28,484 nt of DNA from Xylophilus ampelinus (lineage in GTDB: Bacteria; Pseudomonadota; Gammaproteobacteria; Burkholderiales; Burkholderiaceae_C). Position 1 is the stretch's first letter, and each line of letters begins with the position of its first letter. Below are positions 19,163 to 27,287 of the stretch, piece by piece. The position numbers were made by a program, and so were the translations under genes. Below the pieces are notes generated by a model. That model ran no database searches, had not been told where the DNA came from, and saw only the letters and a list, made by a program, of their open reading frames with translations. The stretch is taken from contig NZ_CABFMN010000129.1 in the NCBI RefSeq assembly GCF_901875635.1, positions 1 to 28,484 on the forward strand. The letters are read 5' to 3'.

Positions 19163-19181
19163 GCCGTACTTCCTGTACGGC
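19163..19181 (+). promoter_or_regulatory. Hairpin in the atpD–atpC gap
   Basis: GCCGTAC (19163-19169) and GTACGGC (19175-19181) form a perfect 7-bp stem with loop TTCCT. No T run follows, so it is not a classic terminator. It may act as an RNA-stability element or partial attenuator that lowers atpC relative to atpD, or be a copy of an interspersed repeat. Confidence 0.45.
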
Positions 19182-19227
19182 TATGCGCGGCGCCTAGCGG
19201 CTCATCCCGATTGCTTGCTTTTCGAAC

Positions 19228-19245
19228 CCTTTTCAGCTGAAAGGA
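19228..19245 (+). promoter_or_regulatory. Palindrome overlapping the atpC ribosome site
   Basis: TTTCAGCTGAAA (19231-19242) is a perfect palindrome, extended by a G-T pair and a C-G pair. Folded in RNA it gives a six-pair stem with loop AGCU that would cover the AAAGGA Shine-Dalgarno sequence (19240-19245) of atpC. It could reduce translation of subunit epsilon. The structure is weak and inferred from sequence only. Confidence 0.35.
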
Positions 19246-19251
19246 ACCCAG

Positions 19252-19671
19252 ATGGCCAACACCATTCAAGTCGACGTGGTCAGTGCCGAGGAGTCCATCT
19301 TCTCGGGCCAGGCGCGCTTCGTCGCGCTGCCCGGTGAAGCCGGCGAGCTCGGCATCTACCCGCGCCACACGCCGCTGATCACGCGCATCCGCCCCGGTGC
19401 AGTGCGGATCGAGACGGCCGACGGCGGCGAGGAGTTCGTGTTCGTGGCCGGCGGCATCCTGGAGGTGCAGCCCGACGCGGTGACCGTGCTGTCGGACACC
19501 GCCATCCGCGGCAAGGACCTGGACGACGAGAAGGCCAGCGTCGCCAAGAAGGCCGCCGAGGAAGCCCTCAAGAACGCCAAGAGCGACATCGACATCGCGA
19601 TGGCGCAATCGGAACTGGCCGTGATGGCCGCGCAGATCGCTGCGCTGCGCAAGTACCGCCAGAAGAAGTGA
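19252..19671 (+). CDS. atpC: ATP synthase F1 subunit epsilon
   Basis: Rotor-foot and inhibitory subunit of 139 residues (139 in E. coli). The N-terminal beta-sandwich is recognisable from [35 protein letters not shown] and [20 protein letters not shown]. The C-terminal helix pair ([20 protein letters not shown] then [12 protein letters not shown]) is the part that can extend and block ATP hydrolysis. AAAGGA lies just before the ATG, inside a small palindrome. It is the last gene of the operon, followed by a strong terminator. Confidence 0.98.
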   Translation: MANTIQVDVVSAEESIFSGQARFVALPGEAGELGIYPRHTPLITRIRPGAVRIETADGGEEFVFVAGGILEVQPDAVTVLSDTAIRGKDLDDEKASVAKKAAEEALKNAKSDIDIAMAQSELAVMAAQIAALRKYRQKK

Positions 19672-19714
19672 GGACGGCGGGGCGCGCAGGTTGCGCGTCC
19701 GGTTGACCTTCGAA

Positions 19715-19745
19715 AAAGAAGCCGCCCCATGGGCGGCTTTTTTCG
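19715..19745 (+). terminator. Intrinsic terminator of the atp operon
   Basis: GCCGCCC (19721-19727) pairs with GGGCGGC (19731-19737) around loop CAT. The stem is extended by AA/TT and followed by a run of T (19738-19743). The other strand also has a T-rich run after the stem, so it can work in both directions. It lies 44 bp after the atpC stop. Confidence 0.92.
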
Positions 19746-19770
19746 TTTGGGTGCCTTCCTTTGTGATCCC

Positions 19771-19814
19771 ACTTCGGCCAACATCTGGCCGAAGTTCGGC
19801 CTTGTCCGGCCGAA
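19771..19814. promoter_or_regulatory. Tandem palindromic operator for the ROK operon
   Basis: Two dyads of the same half-site lie side by side. The first is ACTTCGGCCA (19771-19780) with TGGCCGAAGT (19786-19795), perfect 10-bp arms with 5-bp spacing. The second is TTCGGCC (19795-19801) with GGCCGAA (19808-19814), 6-bp spacing. Their centres are about 21.5 bp apart, two helical turns, placing both on one face of the DNA. The position, 70-110 bp before the ROK gene and overlapping its predicted -35 box, strongly suggests autoregulation. Which protein binds is inferred. Confidence 0.75.
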
Positions 19815-19830
19815 GGCGCACTTCTAGGAT
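19802..19830 (+). promoter_or_regulatory. Predicted promoter of the ROK–ABC operon
   Basis: TTGTCC (19802-19807) and TAGGAT (19825-19830) are separated by exactly 17 bp, each matching four of six consensus bases. The -35 box forms the loop of the second operator palindrome, so bound repressor would cover it. Transcription would start near 19837, leaving a leader of about 48 nt before the ATG at 19885. Confidence 0.55.
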
Positions 19831-19884
19831 GCGTCCCACGCCGTGACGAGCGCGCAACCGCGCGTGCCGAATCGCGGAGAGAAC

Positions 19885-21105
19885 ATGCACGGAGACAAAC
19901 GCTTGGCACCCTGGAACGGCCTGTCCGCGCCCGAGATGCAGCTGCTGCAGACCACCTTCTGGTCGGCCGGCGGCTCGCGCCATGGCATGGCCGAGCGTCT
20001 CGGCTTCTCGCGCAGCAAGGCCAACGCCCTGATTGCCGGCCTGCTGGACCAGGGGCTGCTGGCCGAAGCCGGCCCGCGCGCATCCTCGGGCGGCCGTCGC
20101 GCCGAGCACCTGCGCCTGCATGACGGCCTCGGTGTGCTGGTGGGCATCGACGTCGGCGCCACCAGCGTGGACGTCGCCATCCTGCAGCCCGACCTCACCG
20201 TGCTCGCCCACCACCAGGAGGCGGCCGACGTGCGCCAGGGTCCCGGCGTCGTGCTGGCCCGCGTGCGCGCCGTCATGCGCGAGCTGCTGCGGGGCCAGGG
20301 CATCGCGGCCGCCCAGGTCCTGGGCATCGGCATGGGCGTGCCCGGGCCGGTGAATTTCGAGGCCGGCCAGCTCGTGAACCCGCCGCTGATGCCGGGCTGG
20401 GACAGCTTCTCGATCCGCGACTACCTGCGCGAGGACTATGCCGCGCCGGTCTTCGTCGACAACGACGTCAACCTCATGGCCCTGGGCGAGCTGTGGCGCC
20501 TGCAGCGGCAGCTGTCCAACTTTCTCGTGATCAAGGTCGGCACCGGCATCGGCTGCGGCATCGTGTGCCATGGCGAGGTGTACCGCGGTGCCGCCGGCTC
20601 CGCGGGCGATGTGGGCCACATCTGCGTCGACCAGGACGGCCCGCGCTGCCACTGCGGCAACGTGGGTTGCGTGGAGGCCATGGCCGCCGGGCCCGCGATC
20701 GTGCGGATGGCGATGGCGGCTGCCGAGGCCGGCGAGAGCCCGATGCTGGCCGAGCATCTGCGCCTGCACGGGCGCATCGAGGCGGTCGACGTCGGCCAGG
20801 CCAGCCGGGCGGGCGATGCGGCCGCCAACAGCATCATCCAGCGCGCGGGCACCCACATCGGGCAGATGCTCGCGTCGGTGGTCAATTTCTTCAATCCTTC
20901 GCACGTGTTCATCGGCGGCGGCATCACGCACATCGGCCCGCTGTTCCTGGCGGCCGTGCGGCAGAGCGTGTACCAGCGTTCGCTGGCGCTGTCGACGCGC
21001 CACCTGGAGATCCAGTACGCCCCGCTGGGCGAACAGGGCGGCGTGATCGGCGCCGGCGTGCTCGCGATGCACGAGTCGCTCAAGGTGCGCGGGGTGGCGC
21101 CATGA
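19885..21105 (+). CDS. ROK family transcriptional repressor (NagC/XylR type)
   Basis: Protein of 406 residues with an N-terminal winged helix (MAERLGFSRSKANALIAGLL) and a C-terminal ROK sugar-kinase fold. Seen in the ROK part: phosphate loop GIDVGAT (D89), the catalytic-type Asp in VDNDVN (D194), GTGIGCGIV, and the zinc site formed by H245 with C255, C257 and C262 (CHCGNVGCVE). Family repressors bind a sugar or sugar phosphate in this domain and release DNA. The complete kinase motif means residual kinase activity cannot be excluded. The ATG at 19885 follows CGGAGAG; an in-frame GTG at 19843 is possible. The stop overlaps the ABC ATPase start (ATGA). Two palindromes precede the gene, consistent with autorepression. 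Confidence 0.9.
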   Translation: MHGDKRLAPWNGLSAPEMQLLQTTFWSAGGSRHGMAERLGFSRSKANALIAGLLDQGLLAEAGPRASSGGRRAEHLRLHDGLGVLVGIDVGATSVDVAILQPDLTVLAHHQEAADVRQGPGVVLARVRAVMRELLRGQGIAAAQVLGIGMGVPGPVNFEAGQLVNPPLMPGWDSFSIRDYLREDYAAPVFVDNDVNLMALGELWRLQRQLSNFLVIKVGTGIGCGIVCHGEVYRGAAGSAGDVGHICVDQDGPRCHCGNVGCVEAMAAGPAIVRMAMAAAEAGESPMLAEHLRLHGRIEAVDVGQASRAGDAAANSIIQRAGTHIGQMLASVVNFFNPSHVFIGGGITHIGPLFLAAVRQSVYQRSLALSTRHLEIQYAPLGEQGGVIGAGVLAMHESLKVRGVAP

Positions 21106-22706
21106 CTGCCGGCATCGCGCACGACGGCGCGAGCGGCGTCGCCGTGGAGTTCGATCAGGTCACCAAGTCCTTCGGCCCGGTCGAGGTCCTGCACGGCGTG
21201 AGCTTCGCGCTCGCGCCGGGCCGTGTCGTGGGCCTGCTCGGCGAGAACGGCGCGGGCAAGTCCACGCTGATGAAGATCCTGGCCGGCTACGAGGGCCTCA
21301 CGGGCGGCGCGCTGCGCGTCAACGGCCAGCCGCAGCAGTTCCGCAGCTCCCGCGACGCCGAGGCCCTGGGCATCGTGCTGATCCACCAGGAGTTCAACCT
21401 CGCCGAGGACCTGAGCGTCGCCGACAACATCTTCCTGGGCCACGAGAAAAAATTCTGGCCCCTAGGACGCCGCGCTGCGGCGCCCGTCCCCCATGGGGAG
21501 CAAGGCCGCTTGGGGCGGCCCGGCGCGTCCTCGGGCCTCTTCCTCGACGACCGCGCGATGCACGCCGAAGCCGCCGCGGCACTCGCCCAGGTCGGCCTGC
21601 AGGTCGACCCGGCCACCAAGGTGCGCCGCCTCATCGTGGCCGAGAAGCAACTGGTCGAGATCGCCAAGGCCATGGCCCGCCAGGCGCGCCTGCTCATCAT
21701 GGACGAGCCGACCGCCACCCTCACGCCCGGCGAGACGGAGCGCCTCTTCAAGCTGATCGCCCAGCTGCGCGCGGAGGGCGTCACCGTGGTCTACATCTCG
21801 CACAAGCTCGACGAGGTCGAGCGCATCACCGACGAAGTGGTCGTCATGCGCGACGGCCGCTTCGTCACGCGCGCCGCGACGGCCGACGTGACGCGCCACC
21901 AGATGGCCAACCTGATGGTGGGTCGCGAACTGGCCGACCTCTACCCGCCCCGCGACCTCGTGACCGCCAGCCGCGCGCCCGCGCTGCGCGTGCAGGACTT
22001 CAACGTGCCCGGCTGGGCGCAGCAGGCGAGCTTCGAGGTGCGGCCGGGCGAGATCCTGGGCTTCGCCGGCCTCGTGGGCGCCGGACGCACCGAGCTCTTC
22101 GAAGGCCTGCTGGGCCTGCGCCCGGGCAGTGGGCAGGTCGAACTGGCGGGGCAGCGGGTGCATCTGCGCTCGCCGCGCGATGCAGCGCGCCACGGCCTCA
22201 CCTACCTCAGCGAAGACCGCAAGGGCAAGGGCCTGCATGTGGCCTTCGGCTTGCGCGAGAACCTGACGCTGATGGCGCTCGACCAGTACGCGCGGCCCTG
22301 GCTGCGTCCCGACGCCGAACGTGCCGCGCTCGACACGGCGGTGAAGGACTACGGCATCCGCACCGGCTCGCTCGAAGTGCGCGCCTCCTCGCTCTCGGGC
22401 GGCAACCAGCAGAAGCTCGCCCTGGCCAAGGTGCTGCAGCCGCGGCCCAAGGTCGTGGTGCTCGACGAGCCCACGCGCGGCGTCGACGTCGGCGCCAAGC
22501 GCGACATCTATTTCCTCGTCCAGCGCCTCGCGCGCGAAGGCCTGGCCGTGATCGTCATCTCGTCGGAGCTGATGGAGCTCATCGGCCTGGCGCACCGCGT
22601 GGCCGTCATGCGCGCGGGCCGCATCGTCGCCACGCTCCCGGCCGAGGGCCTCACCGAAGAGCAACTCATCGCCCACGCGACAGGGACAGCACATGCCGAC
22701 GCCTGA
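21102..22706 (+). CDS. Sugar ABC transporter ATPase (RbsA/XylG/MglA type), with repeat-derived insert
   Basis: Double ATPase of 534 residues powering a monosaccharide-type importer. Domain 1 has Walker [10 protein letters not shown] (47-55), the Q-loop IHQEFNL and Walker [13 protein letters not shown] (about 200); its signature is the degenerate [15 protein letters not shown] usual in this family. Domain 2 has a degenerate P-loop [11 protein letters not shown], signature SLSGGNQQK and Walker [17 protein letters not shown]. Between the Q-loop and the signature of domain 1, about 25 extra residues (from 121) are encoded by a GC-rich palindromic repeat at 21464-21531. The frame remains open. It overlaps the ROK stop by 4 bp and the permease start by 14 bp, so translation is coupled. 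Substrate unknown, probably a pentose, hexose or polyol. Confidence 0.95.
   Translation: MTAGIAHDGASGVAVEFDQVTKSFGPVEVLHGVSFALAPGRVVGLLGENGAGKSTLMKILAGYEGLTGGALRVNGQPQQFRSSRDAEALGIVLIHQEFNLAEDLSVADNIFLGHEKKFWPLGRRAAAPVPHGEQGRLGRPGASSGLFLDDRAMHAEAAAALAQVGLQVDPATKVRRLIVAEKQLVEIAKAMARQARLLIMDEPTATLTPGETERLFKLIAQLRAEGVTVVYISHKLDEVERITDEVVVMRDGRFVTRAATADVTRHQMANLMVGRELADLYPPRDLVTASRAPALRVQDFNVPGWAQQASFEVRPGEILGFAGLVGAGRTELFEGLLGLRPGSGQVELAGQRVHLRSPRDAARHGLTYLSEDRKGKGLHVAFGLRENLTLMALDQYARPWLRPDAERAALDTAVKDYGIRTGSLEVRASSLSGGNQQKLALAKVLQPRPKVVVLDEPTRGVDVGAKRDIYFLVQRLAREGLAVIVISSELMELIGLAHRVAVMRAGRIVATLPAEGLTEEQLIAHATGTAHADA
21464..21531 (+). repeat. GC-rich palindromic repeat, family 1, copy B, inside the ABC ATPase gene
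   Basis: A 68-bp block bounded by inverted AGGACGC (21464-21470) and GCGTCCT (21525-21531). Inside are a hairpin CGCCGC/GCGGCG, a second dyad CCCC-AT-GGGG (21489-21498), and the core CTTGGGGCGGCCCGGCG (21509-21525), identical to copies A and C. The core is read as LGRPGA, a different frame from that used in lipB. Confidence 0.8.
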
Positions 22707-23718
22707 AACCTCCACCAGCGCCACCGCCGAAGGCGCACAGCACCGCGCCGCGGGCAAGCCGCGCTGGACCGAGCGCCTGCACGGCTTCGGGCCCGTCATC
22801 GGGCTGGTGCTGCTGTGCATCGCCGGCACTTTGCTCAACAGCGACTTCGCCACCCTCGACAACGCGATGAACGTGCTCACGCGCACGGCCTTCATCGGCA
22901 TCATCGCGGTGGGCATGTGCTTCGTGATCATTTCGGGCGGCATCGACCTGTCGGTGGGCTCCATGGCGGCGCTGATCGCAGGCAGCGTGATCATGTTCAT
23001 CAACTGGGCCGGGCCGGCCACCGGCTCGCCGCTCATGGCGGTGGTGCTCGGCGCCGGGCTGGCCGTGGTGCTGGGCGCGATGTTCGGCCTGGCGCACGGG
23101 CTGCTGATCACCAAGGGCCGCATCGAGCCCTTCATCGTCACGCTCGGCACGCTGGGCATCTTCCGTGCCTACCTCACCTACTTCGCCGACGGCGGCGCGC
23201 TCACGCTCGACAACGATCTGTCGGACCTCTACGCACCGGTCTACTACGCCAGCCTGCTGGGCATTCCGGTGCCGGTGTGGGTGTTCGTGGCGGTGGCGGC
23301 GGTGGGCGGCGTCATCCTCAACCGCACAGCCTATGGCCGCTACGTGCAGGCCATCGGTTCGAACGAGCAGGTGGCGCGCTACGCGGCCGTGGACGTGGAC
23401 CGCGTGAAGATCCTCACCTACGTGCTGCTGGGCGTGTGCGTGGGCATCGCCACCTTGCTCTACGTGCCACGGCTGGGCTCGGCCTCGCCCACCACGGGCC
23501 TCCTGTGGGAGCTCGAGGCGATCGCCGCCGTGATCGTCGGCGGCACGGCGCTTAAGGGTGGCGCGGGCAGCATCACCGGCACGGTGGTGGGCGCCATCCT
23601 GCTCTCGGTCATCAGCAACATCCTCAACCTCACCAGCATCATCAGCGTGTACCTCAACGCGGCGGTGCAGGGCTTCGTGATCATCGTGGTGGCGTTCCTG
23701 CAAAGGGGGCGACGTTGA
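22693..23718 (+). CDS. Sugar ABC transporter permease (RbsC type)
   Basis: Membrane protein of 341 residues with about 8-10 hydrophobic segments, family BPD_transp_2 (ribose, xylose, galactose importers). Hallmarks are [22 protein letters not shown] near residue 75 and [21 protein letters not shown], the cytoplasmic EAA-like loop that touches the ATPase. Also seen is [20 protein letters not shown] near residue 275. It forms the channel of the importer with the preceding ATPase and following binding protein. The ATG at 22693 overlaps the ATPase gene by 14 bp. The 143-bp gap after it carries a copy of the palindromic repeat. Confidence 0.95.
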   Translation: MPTPETSTSATAEGAQHRAAGKPRWTERLHGFGPVIGLVLLCIAGTLLNSDFATLDNAMNVLTRTAFIGIIAVGMCFVIISGGIDLSVGSMAALIAGSVIMFINWAGPATGSPLMAVVLGAGLAVVLGAMFGLAHGLLITKGRIEPFIVTLGTLGIFRAYLTYFADGGALTLDNDLSDLYAPVYYASLLGIPVPVWVFVAVAAVGGVILNRTAYGRYVQAIGSNEQVARYAAVDVDRVKILTYVLLGVCVGIATLLYVPRLGSASPTTGLLWELEAIAAVIVGGTALKGGAGSITGTVVGAILLSVISNILNLTSIISVYLNAAVQGFVIIVVAFLQRGRR

Positions 23719-23720
23719 CA

Positions 23721-23815
23721 CATGGCCCCCCAGCTTTTCACTCCCTTCGGTCGTGTAACGCCACCCCCCGAGGGGGAGGCGCGGCCGGCTTGGGGCGGCC
23801 CGGCGCTCGGCCGCA
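23721..23815 (+). repeat. GC-rich palindromic repeat, family 1, copy C, between permease and binding-protein genes
   Basis: Starts near CATGGCCCCCCAG and contains a CCCCCCGAGGGGG hairpin (23764-23776). After 12 bases comes the core CTTGGGGCGGCCCGGCG (23789-23805), identical to copies A and B. This is the only copy outside a coding region. It fills most of the gap, and its stems could act as an RNA punctuation mark inside the operon. Confidence 0.8.
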
Positions 23816-23861
23816 TCGCTTTCTCGTTCCCGTTCTCATCCACAACCAGGAGACCTCCAGC

Positions 23862-24827
23862 ATGACCTTCATCACCCGCCGCCTCGCGCTCACCGCCGTG
23901 GCCACAGCAGCCGCCTTCGCCAGCGTGCCCGCGCTGGCCGCCGACAAAGTGAACCTTGGCGTGTCGATCCCGGCCGCCACGCACAGCTTCATGGGCGGCA
24001 TCAACTACTGGGCCAACCAGGCCAAGAAGGACCTGGAGAAGCAGCACAAGGACCTGAAGATCACCATCAAGACGGCCGCCAATGCGCCCGAGCAGGCCAA
24101 CCAGCTGCAGGATTTCAGCACCGTCACCAAGATCAACGCGCTGGTCGTGTTCCCCTTCGAGTCCGCCGCGCTGACCAAGCCGGTGGCGCAGGTCAAGGCC
24201 AAGGGCGCCTACGTCACAGTGGTGGACCGCGGCCTGACCGACACCAGTGCGCAGGACGCCTACGTGGCCGGCGACAACACCGCCTTCGGCAAGATTCCCG
24301 CCGAGTACATCGCCAAGAAGCTCAACGGCAAGGGCAACGTGGTGGCGCTGCGCGGCATTGCGACCACGCTGGACAACGAGCGCATGGACGCCTTCAACGC
24401 CGTGCTCAAGAACTACCCGGACATCAAGCTGCTGGACGCCAAGTACGCCAACTGGAACCGCGACGATGCCTTCAAGGTGACACAGGACTACCTGACGCGT
24501 TTCAAGGAGATCGATGCCATCTGGGCCGCCGACGACGACATGGCCGTGGGCGTGCTCAAGGCCATCGAGCAGGCCAAGCGCAACGACATCAAGATCGTCT
24601 TCGGCGGCGCCGGTGCCAAGGGCATGGTCAAGACCATCCTCGACGGCAAGGACCCGCGCATCCAGGCCGACGTGAGCTACTCGCCCAAGTTCATCTACGA
24701 CGCGATCAAGCTCACGGCCGAAGCGCGGCTGAAGGGCGAGAAGCTGCCGGCGACGACCATCATCCCGTCGGTGCTGATCACCAAGGACAACGCCAAGGAC
24801 TTCTACCACCCGGATTCCCCTTTCTGA
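23862..24827 (+). CDS. Periplasmic sugar-binding protein of the ABC importer
   Basis: Pre-protein of 321 residues. A clear signal peptide [20 protein letters not shown] ends at ALA after residue 26. The mature part is a Peripla_BP_4 / RbsB-like two-lobed protein: [20 protein letters not shown] at the start, [47 protein letters not shown], and [20 protein letters not shown]. These proteins capture the sugar in the periplasm and deliver it to the permease. AGGAG lies 9 bases before the ATG. The ligand cannot be read from the sequence; Arg/Asp/Asn pocket residues are present as in ribose-type proteins. Flanked on both sides by palindromic repeats. Confidence 0.93.
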   Translation: MTFITRRLALTAVATAAAFASVPALAADKVNLGVSIPAATHSFMGGINYWANQAKKDLEKQHKDLKITIKTAANAPEQANQLQDFSTVTKINALVVFPFESAALTKPVAQVKAKGAYVTVVDRGLTDTSAQDAYVAGDNTAFGKIPAEYIAKKLNGKGNVVALRGIATTLDNERMDAFNAVLKNYPDIKLLDAKYANWNRDDAFKVTQDYLTRFKEIDAIWAADDDMAVGVLKAIEQAKRNDIKIVFGGAGAKGMVKTILDGKDPRIQADVSYSPKFIYDAIKLTAEARLKGEKLPATTIIPSVLITKDNAKDFYHPDSPF

Positions 24828-24838
24828 GCGGAATTGGC

Positions 24839-24889
24839 CTCCAGCGCCCGTGGAGCGGGCGCTGGCAGCTATCGATTTAGTAGCAATCG
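24839..24889 (+). repeat. GC-rich hairpin repeat, family 2, copy 3
   Basis: CAGCGCCCG (24842-24850) and CGGGCGCTG (24856-24864) form a perfect 9-bp stem with loop TGGAG, followed by CAGCTATCGATTTAGTAGCA. Arms and tail match copy 1 (108-156) closely. It lies 14 bp after the binding-protein stop and within the operon, so it may stabilise the upstream mRNA or reduce read-through into the catabolic genes. Confidence 0.75.
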
Positions 24890-24967
24890 CTGCCGCCACC
24901 GCACCGGTACCTTCACGCTGCCGGGCGCGTGAGACGACGCACGCGAGACGAGAAAGGATCCCCGGCC

Positions 24968-25993
24968 ATGCCACGCCCCGTCACCCTCTTCACCGGCCAG
25001 TGGGCCGACCTGCCGCTGGCCGAGCTGGCGCCGCTGGCCCGGCGCATGGGCTACGACGGCCTGGAACTCGCCTGCTGGGGCGACCACTTCGACGTGCAGC
25101 AGGCGCTCGCGTCCGAGACCTACGCGAAGGACAAGTGGGCGCTGCTGCGCGAGCACGGCCTCACCTGCCTGGCCATCGGCAACCACCTGGTCGGCCAGGC
25201 GGTGTGCGACCTCATCGACGAACGCCACCGCGCCATCCTGCCGGCCCATGTGTGGGGCGACGGCGAGCCCGAAGGCGTGCGCCAGCGTGCGGCACGCGAG
25301 CTGGCCGACACGGCGCGCGCCGCCGCGAAGTTCGGCGTGAAGACCGTCACCGGCTTCACCGGGTCGTCGATCTGGCACGCCACCTATGCCTTCCCGCCCA
25401 CCACGCAGGCCTACTGGGACGCGGGCTTCGCGGACTTCGGCCGGCGCTTCGGGCCCATCCTCGACACCTTCGAGCAGCAGGACGTGAACTTCGCGCTGGA
25501 GGTGCACCCGACCGAGATCGCCTTCGACATCGCCTCGGCCGAGCGGGCCATCGAGGCCGTCGGGGGGCACCGCCGCTTCGGCTTCAACTTCGACCCCAGC
25601 CACCTGGCCTACCAGGGCGTGGACTACGTGCGCTTCATCCGCGGCTTCGCCGACCGCATCTACAACGCCCACATGAAGGACGTGTGGTGGGGCCGTGGCG
25701 ACGGCACGGTGGGCGTCTTCGGCGGCCACACGAGCTTCGGCGATGCGCGCCGCTTCTGGGACTTCCGCAGCGTGGGCCGCGGCATGGTGGATTTCGAATC
25801 GATCATCGTCGCCCTCAACGACATCGGCTACGCCGGCCCGCTCTCGGTGGAGTGGGAGGACAGCCGCATGGACCGCGTGCACGGCGCCACCGAGAGCGCC
25901 GCCTTCTGCCGCCGGCTGGACTTTCCCGCCGCGGCCGGTGCCTTCGATGCCGCCTTCGACAAGGCGGCCCAGGGCGGGATGGCCGGCGCATGA
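24968..25993 (+). CDS. Sugar phosphate isomerase/epimerase (xylose isomerase-like TIM barrel)
   Basis: Protein of 341 residues of the AP_endonuc_2 / xylose isomerase-like family. Visible barrel strands and metal ligands: [24 protein letters not shown] (Glu), [11 protein letters not shown] (Asp and His), [10 protein letters not shown] (His) and GPLSVEWED (Glu). Together they give the usual divalent-metal site. Family members isomerise or epimerise sugars, keto-sugars or inosose compounds. The ATG at 24968 is preceded by GAAAGGA with 9-base spacing, so the 13-residue upstream extension is rejected. It sits between the binding protein and a Gfo/Idh dehydrogenase, so it likely acts on the imported compound or its oxidised product. 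The exact reaction is unknown. Confidence 0.88.
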   Translation: MPRPVTLFTGQWADLPLAELAPLARRMGYDGLELACWGDHFDVQQALASETYAKDKWALLREHGLTCLAIGNHLVGQAVCDLIDERHRAILPAHVWGDGEPEGVRQRAARELADTARAAAKFGVKTVTGFTGSSIWHATYAFPPTTQAYWDAGFADFGRRFGPILDTFEQQDVNFALEVHPTEIAFDIASAERAIEAVGGHRRFGFNFDPSHLAYQGVDYVRFIRGFADRIYNAHMKDVWWGRGDGTVGVFGGHTSFGDARRFWDFRSVGRGMVDFESIIVALNDIGYAGPLSVEWEDSRMDRVHGATESAAFCRRLDFPAAAGAFDAAFDKAAQGGMAGA

Positions 25994-26048
25994 GTGCGCG
26001 CCCGAACGTTCTCCGGGTCGTGGCATCGCATTCCGGGGCGGCCGCGCC

Positions 26049-27200
26049 ATGACGCGAAGACTCCGCTACGCCATGGTCGGCGGCGGCCAGGGCGCCTTCA
26101 TCGGCGCCGTGCACCGCAAGGCCCTGGCGCTCGACGGCCAGGCCGAACTGGTGGCCGGCGCGCTGGCCTCCACACCCGAACGCGCCCGTGCTTCGGGCCG
26201 TGAGCTGGGGCTGGCCGAGGAGCGCAACCATGCCGACTGGCAGTCGCTGCTCGACGACGAGCTCGCACGAAGCGCGGACGAGCGCATCGATTTCGTTTCC
26301 ATCGTCACGCCCAACCACCTGCACCACCCGGTGGCGAAGGCCTTCGCCGAGGCGGGCATCCACGTCGTGTGCGACAAGCCGCTGGTGCATACCAGCGAGC
26401 AGGCCGAGGACCTGCTGCGCACGGTCGAGCGCAGCGGCACCGTCTTCGGCGTGACCTACAACTACAGCGGCTACCCCATGGTGCGCGAGGCGCGCGCACT
26501 GGTGGCCGCGGGCGCGGTCGGCGAGGTGCGCAAGGTGGTGGTCGAGTACCACCAGGGCTGGCTGGCCACGAAGCTCGAAGGCAGCGACAACAAGCAGGCC
26601 GGCTGGCGCACCGACCCGGCCCGCAGCGGCGCGGCCGGCGCGCTGGGCGACATCGGCTCGCATGCCGAGAACCTGGTCGCCACCGTCACCGGGCTGGAGC
26701 TCGACAGCCTGTGCGCCGACCTCGGCGCCTTCGTGCCCGGCCGCCGGCTGGACGACGACGCCAGCCTGCTGCTGCGCTTCAAGGGCGGTGCGCGCGGCGT
26801 GTTGACGGCCACGCAGATCGCCGTGGGCTGCGAGAACGACCTGCGCCTGCGCGTCTTCGGCAGCACCGGCACGCTCGACTGGCGCCAGGAGCGGCCCGAC
26901 ACCCTGGTGCATGCGCCCATCGACGGCCCGCGGCGCCTGCTCACCCGCGGGTCGCCCTGGCTCGGCGAGTCGGCGCGGCTGGCCACGCGACTGCCCGCAG
27001 GCCATCCGGAGGCCTTCATCGAAGCCTTCGCCAATGTGTACCTCGGCGTCATCGCGCGCATCCGTGCACGGCAGCAGGGCGTCGCGCCCGACCCGTTGCA
27101 CGCGGACCATCCCACCCTGGCCGACGGTGCGCGCGGCGTGCGTTTCATCGAGAGGGCGCTGCAGAGCGCCGCCAGCACGCAGAAGTGGACGGCTTTCTGA
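26049..27200 (+). CDS. Gfo/Idh/MocA family NAD(P)-dependent oxidoreductase
   Basis: Protein of 383 residues. The N-terminal Rossmann fold starts [20 protein letters not shown] and continues with [17 protein letters not shown] and [11 protein letters not shown], where the DKP lysine is the conserved catalytic one (usually EKP). The C-terminal domain contains [13 protein letters not shown], the G-x3-D-x2-x-H motif with catalytic Asp and His. Family enzymes oxidise or reduce a hydroxyl of sugars, polyols or inositols with NAD(P). The ATG at 26049 gives the standard N-terminus; only a weak GGGGCGG lies upstream. It is the last gene of the operon, 55 bp after the isomerase. No intrinsic terminator is obvious in the 87 bp that follow. 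Confidence 0.93.
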   Translation: MTRRLRYAMVGGGQGAFIGAVHRKALALDGQAELVAGALASTPERARASGRELGLAEERNHADWQSLLDDELARSADERIDFVSIVTPNHLHHPVAKAFAEAGIHVVCDKPLVHTSEQAEDLLRTVERSGTVFGVTYNYSGYPMVREARALVAAGAVGEVRKVVVEYHQGWLATKLEGSDNKQAGWRTDPARSGAAGALGDIGSHAENLVATVTGLELDSLCADLGAFVPGRRLDDDASLLLRFKGGARGVLTATQIAVGCENDLRLRVFGSTGTLDWRQERPDTLVHAPIDGPRRLLTRGSPWLGESARLATRLPAGHPEAFIEAFANVYLGVIARIRARQQGVAPDPLHADHPTLADGARGVRFIERALQSAASTQKWTAF

Positions 27201-27287
27201 GCCGCGGGACGGCCTAGCCCGAACGCCAGATGGGCGGCTGCGTGCGCGGGCGGTAAAAACGGCGGTCTTCGTTTCTCCGCCACCGTC

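Noticed and set aside
19885..21105. Glucokinase or other ROK sugar kinase
   Set aside because: A complete N-terminal winged helix and the operator palindromes upstream favour a repressor; kinase activity remains only a possibility.
21464..21531. Frameshift or assembly error in the ABC ATPase
   Set aside because: The frame is the same before and after the block, all motifs are intact, and the block matches a repeat found elsewhere in the window.
23715..23743. Consensus TTGACA at the permease stop as a promoter for the binding-protein gene
   Set aside because: No acceptable -10 box lies 16-18 bp downstream (TTCACT or TCACTC), and the hexamer overlaps the stop codon, so the match is probably chance.
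26034..26048. GGGGCGGCC just before the Gfo/Idh start as a fourth repeat copy
   Set aside because: Only nine bases match the repeat core and neither the C/G hairpin nor flanks are present.
27201..27287. Terminator after the Gfo/Idh gene
   Set aside because: No stem followed by a T run was found; GGCGGTAAAAACGGCGG is a direct rather than an inverted repeat.
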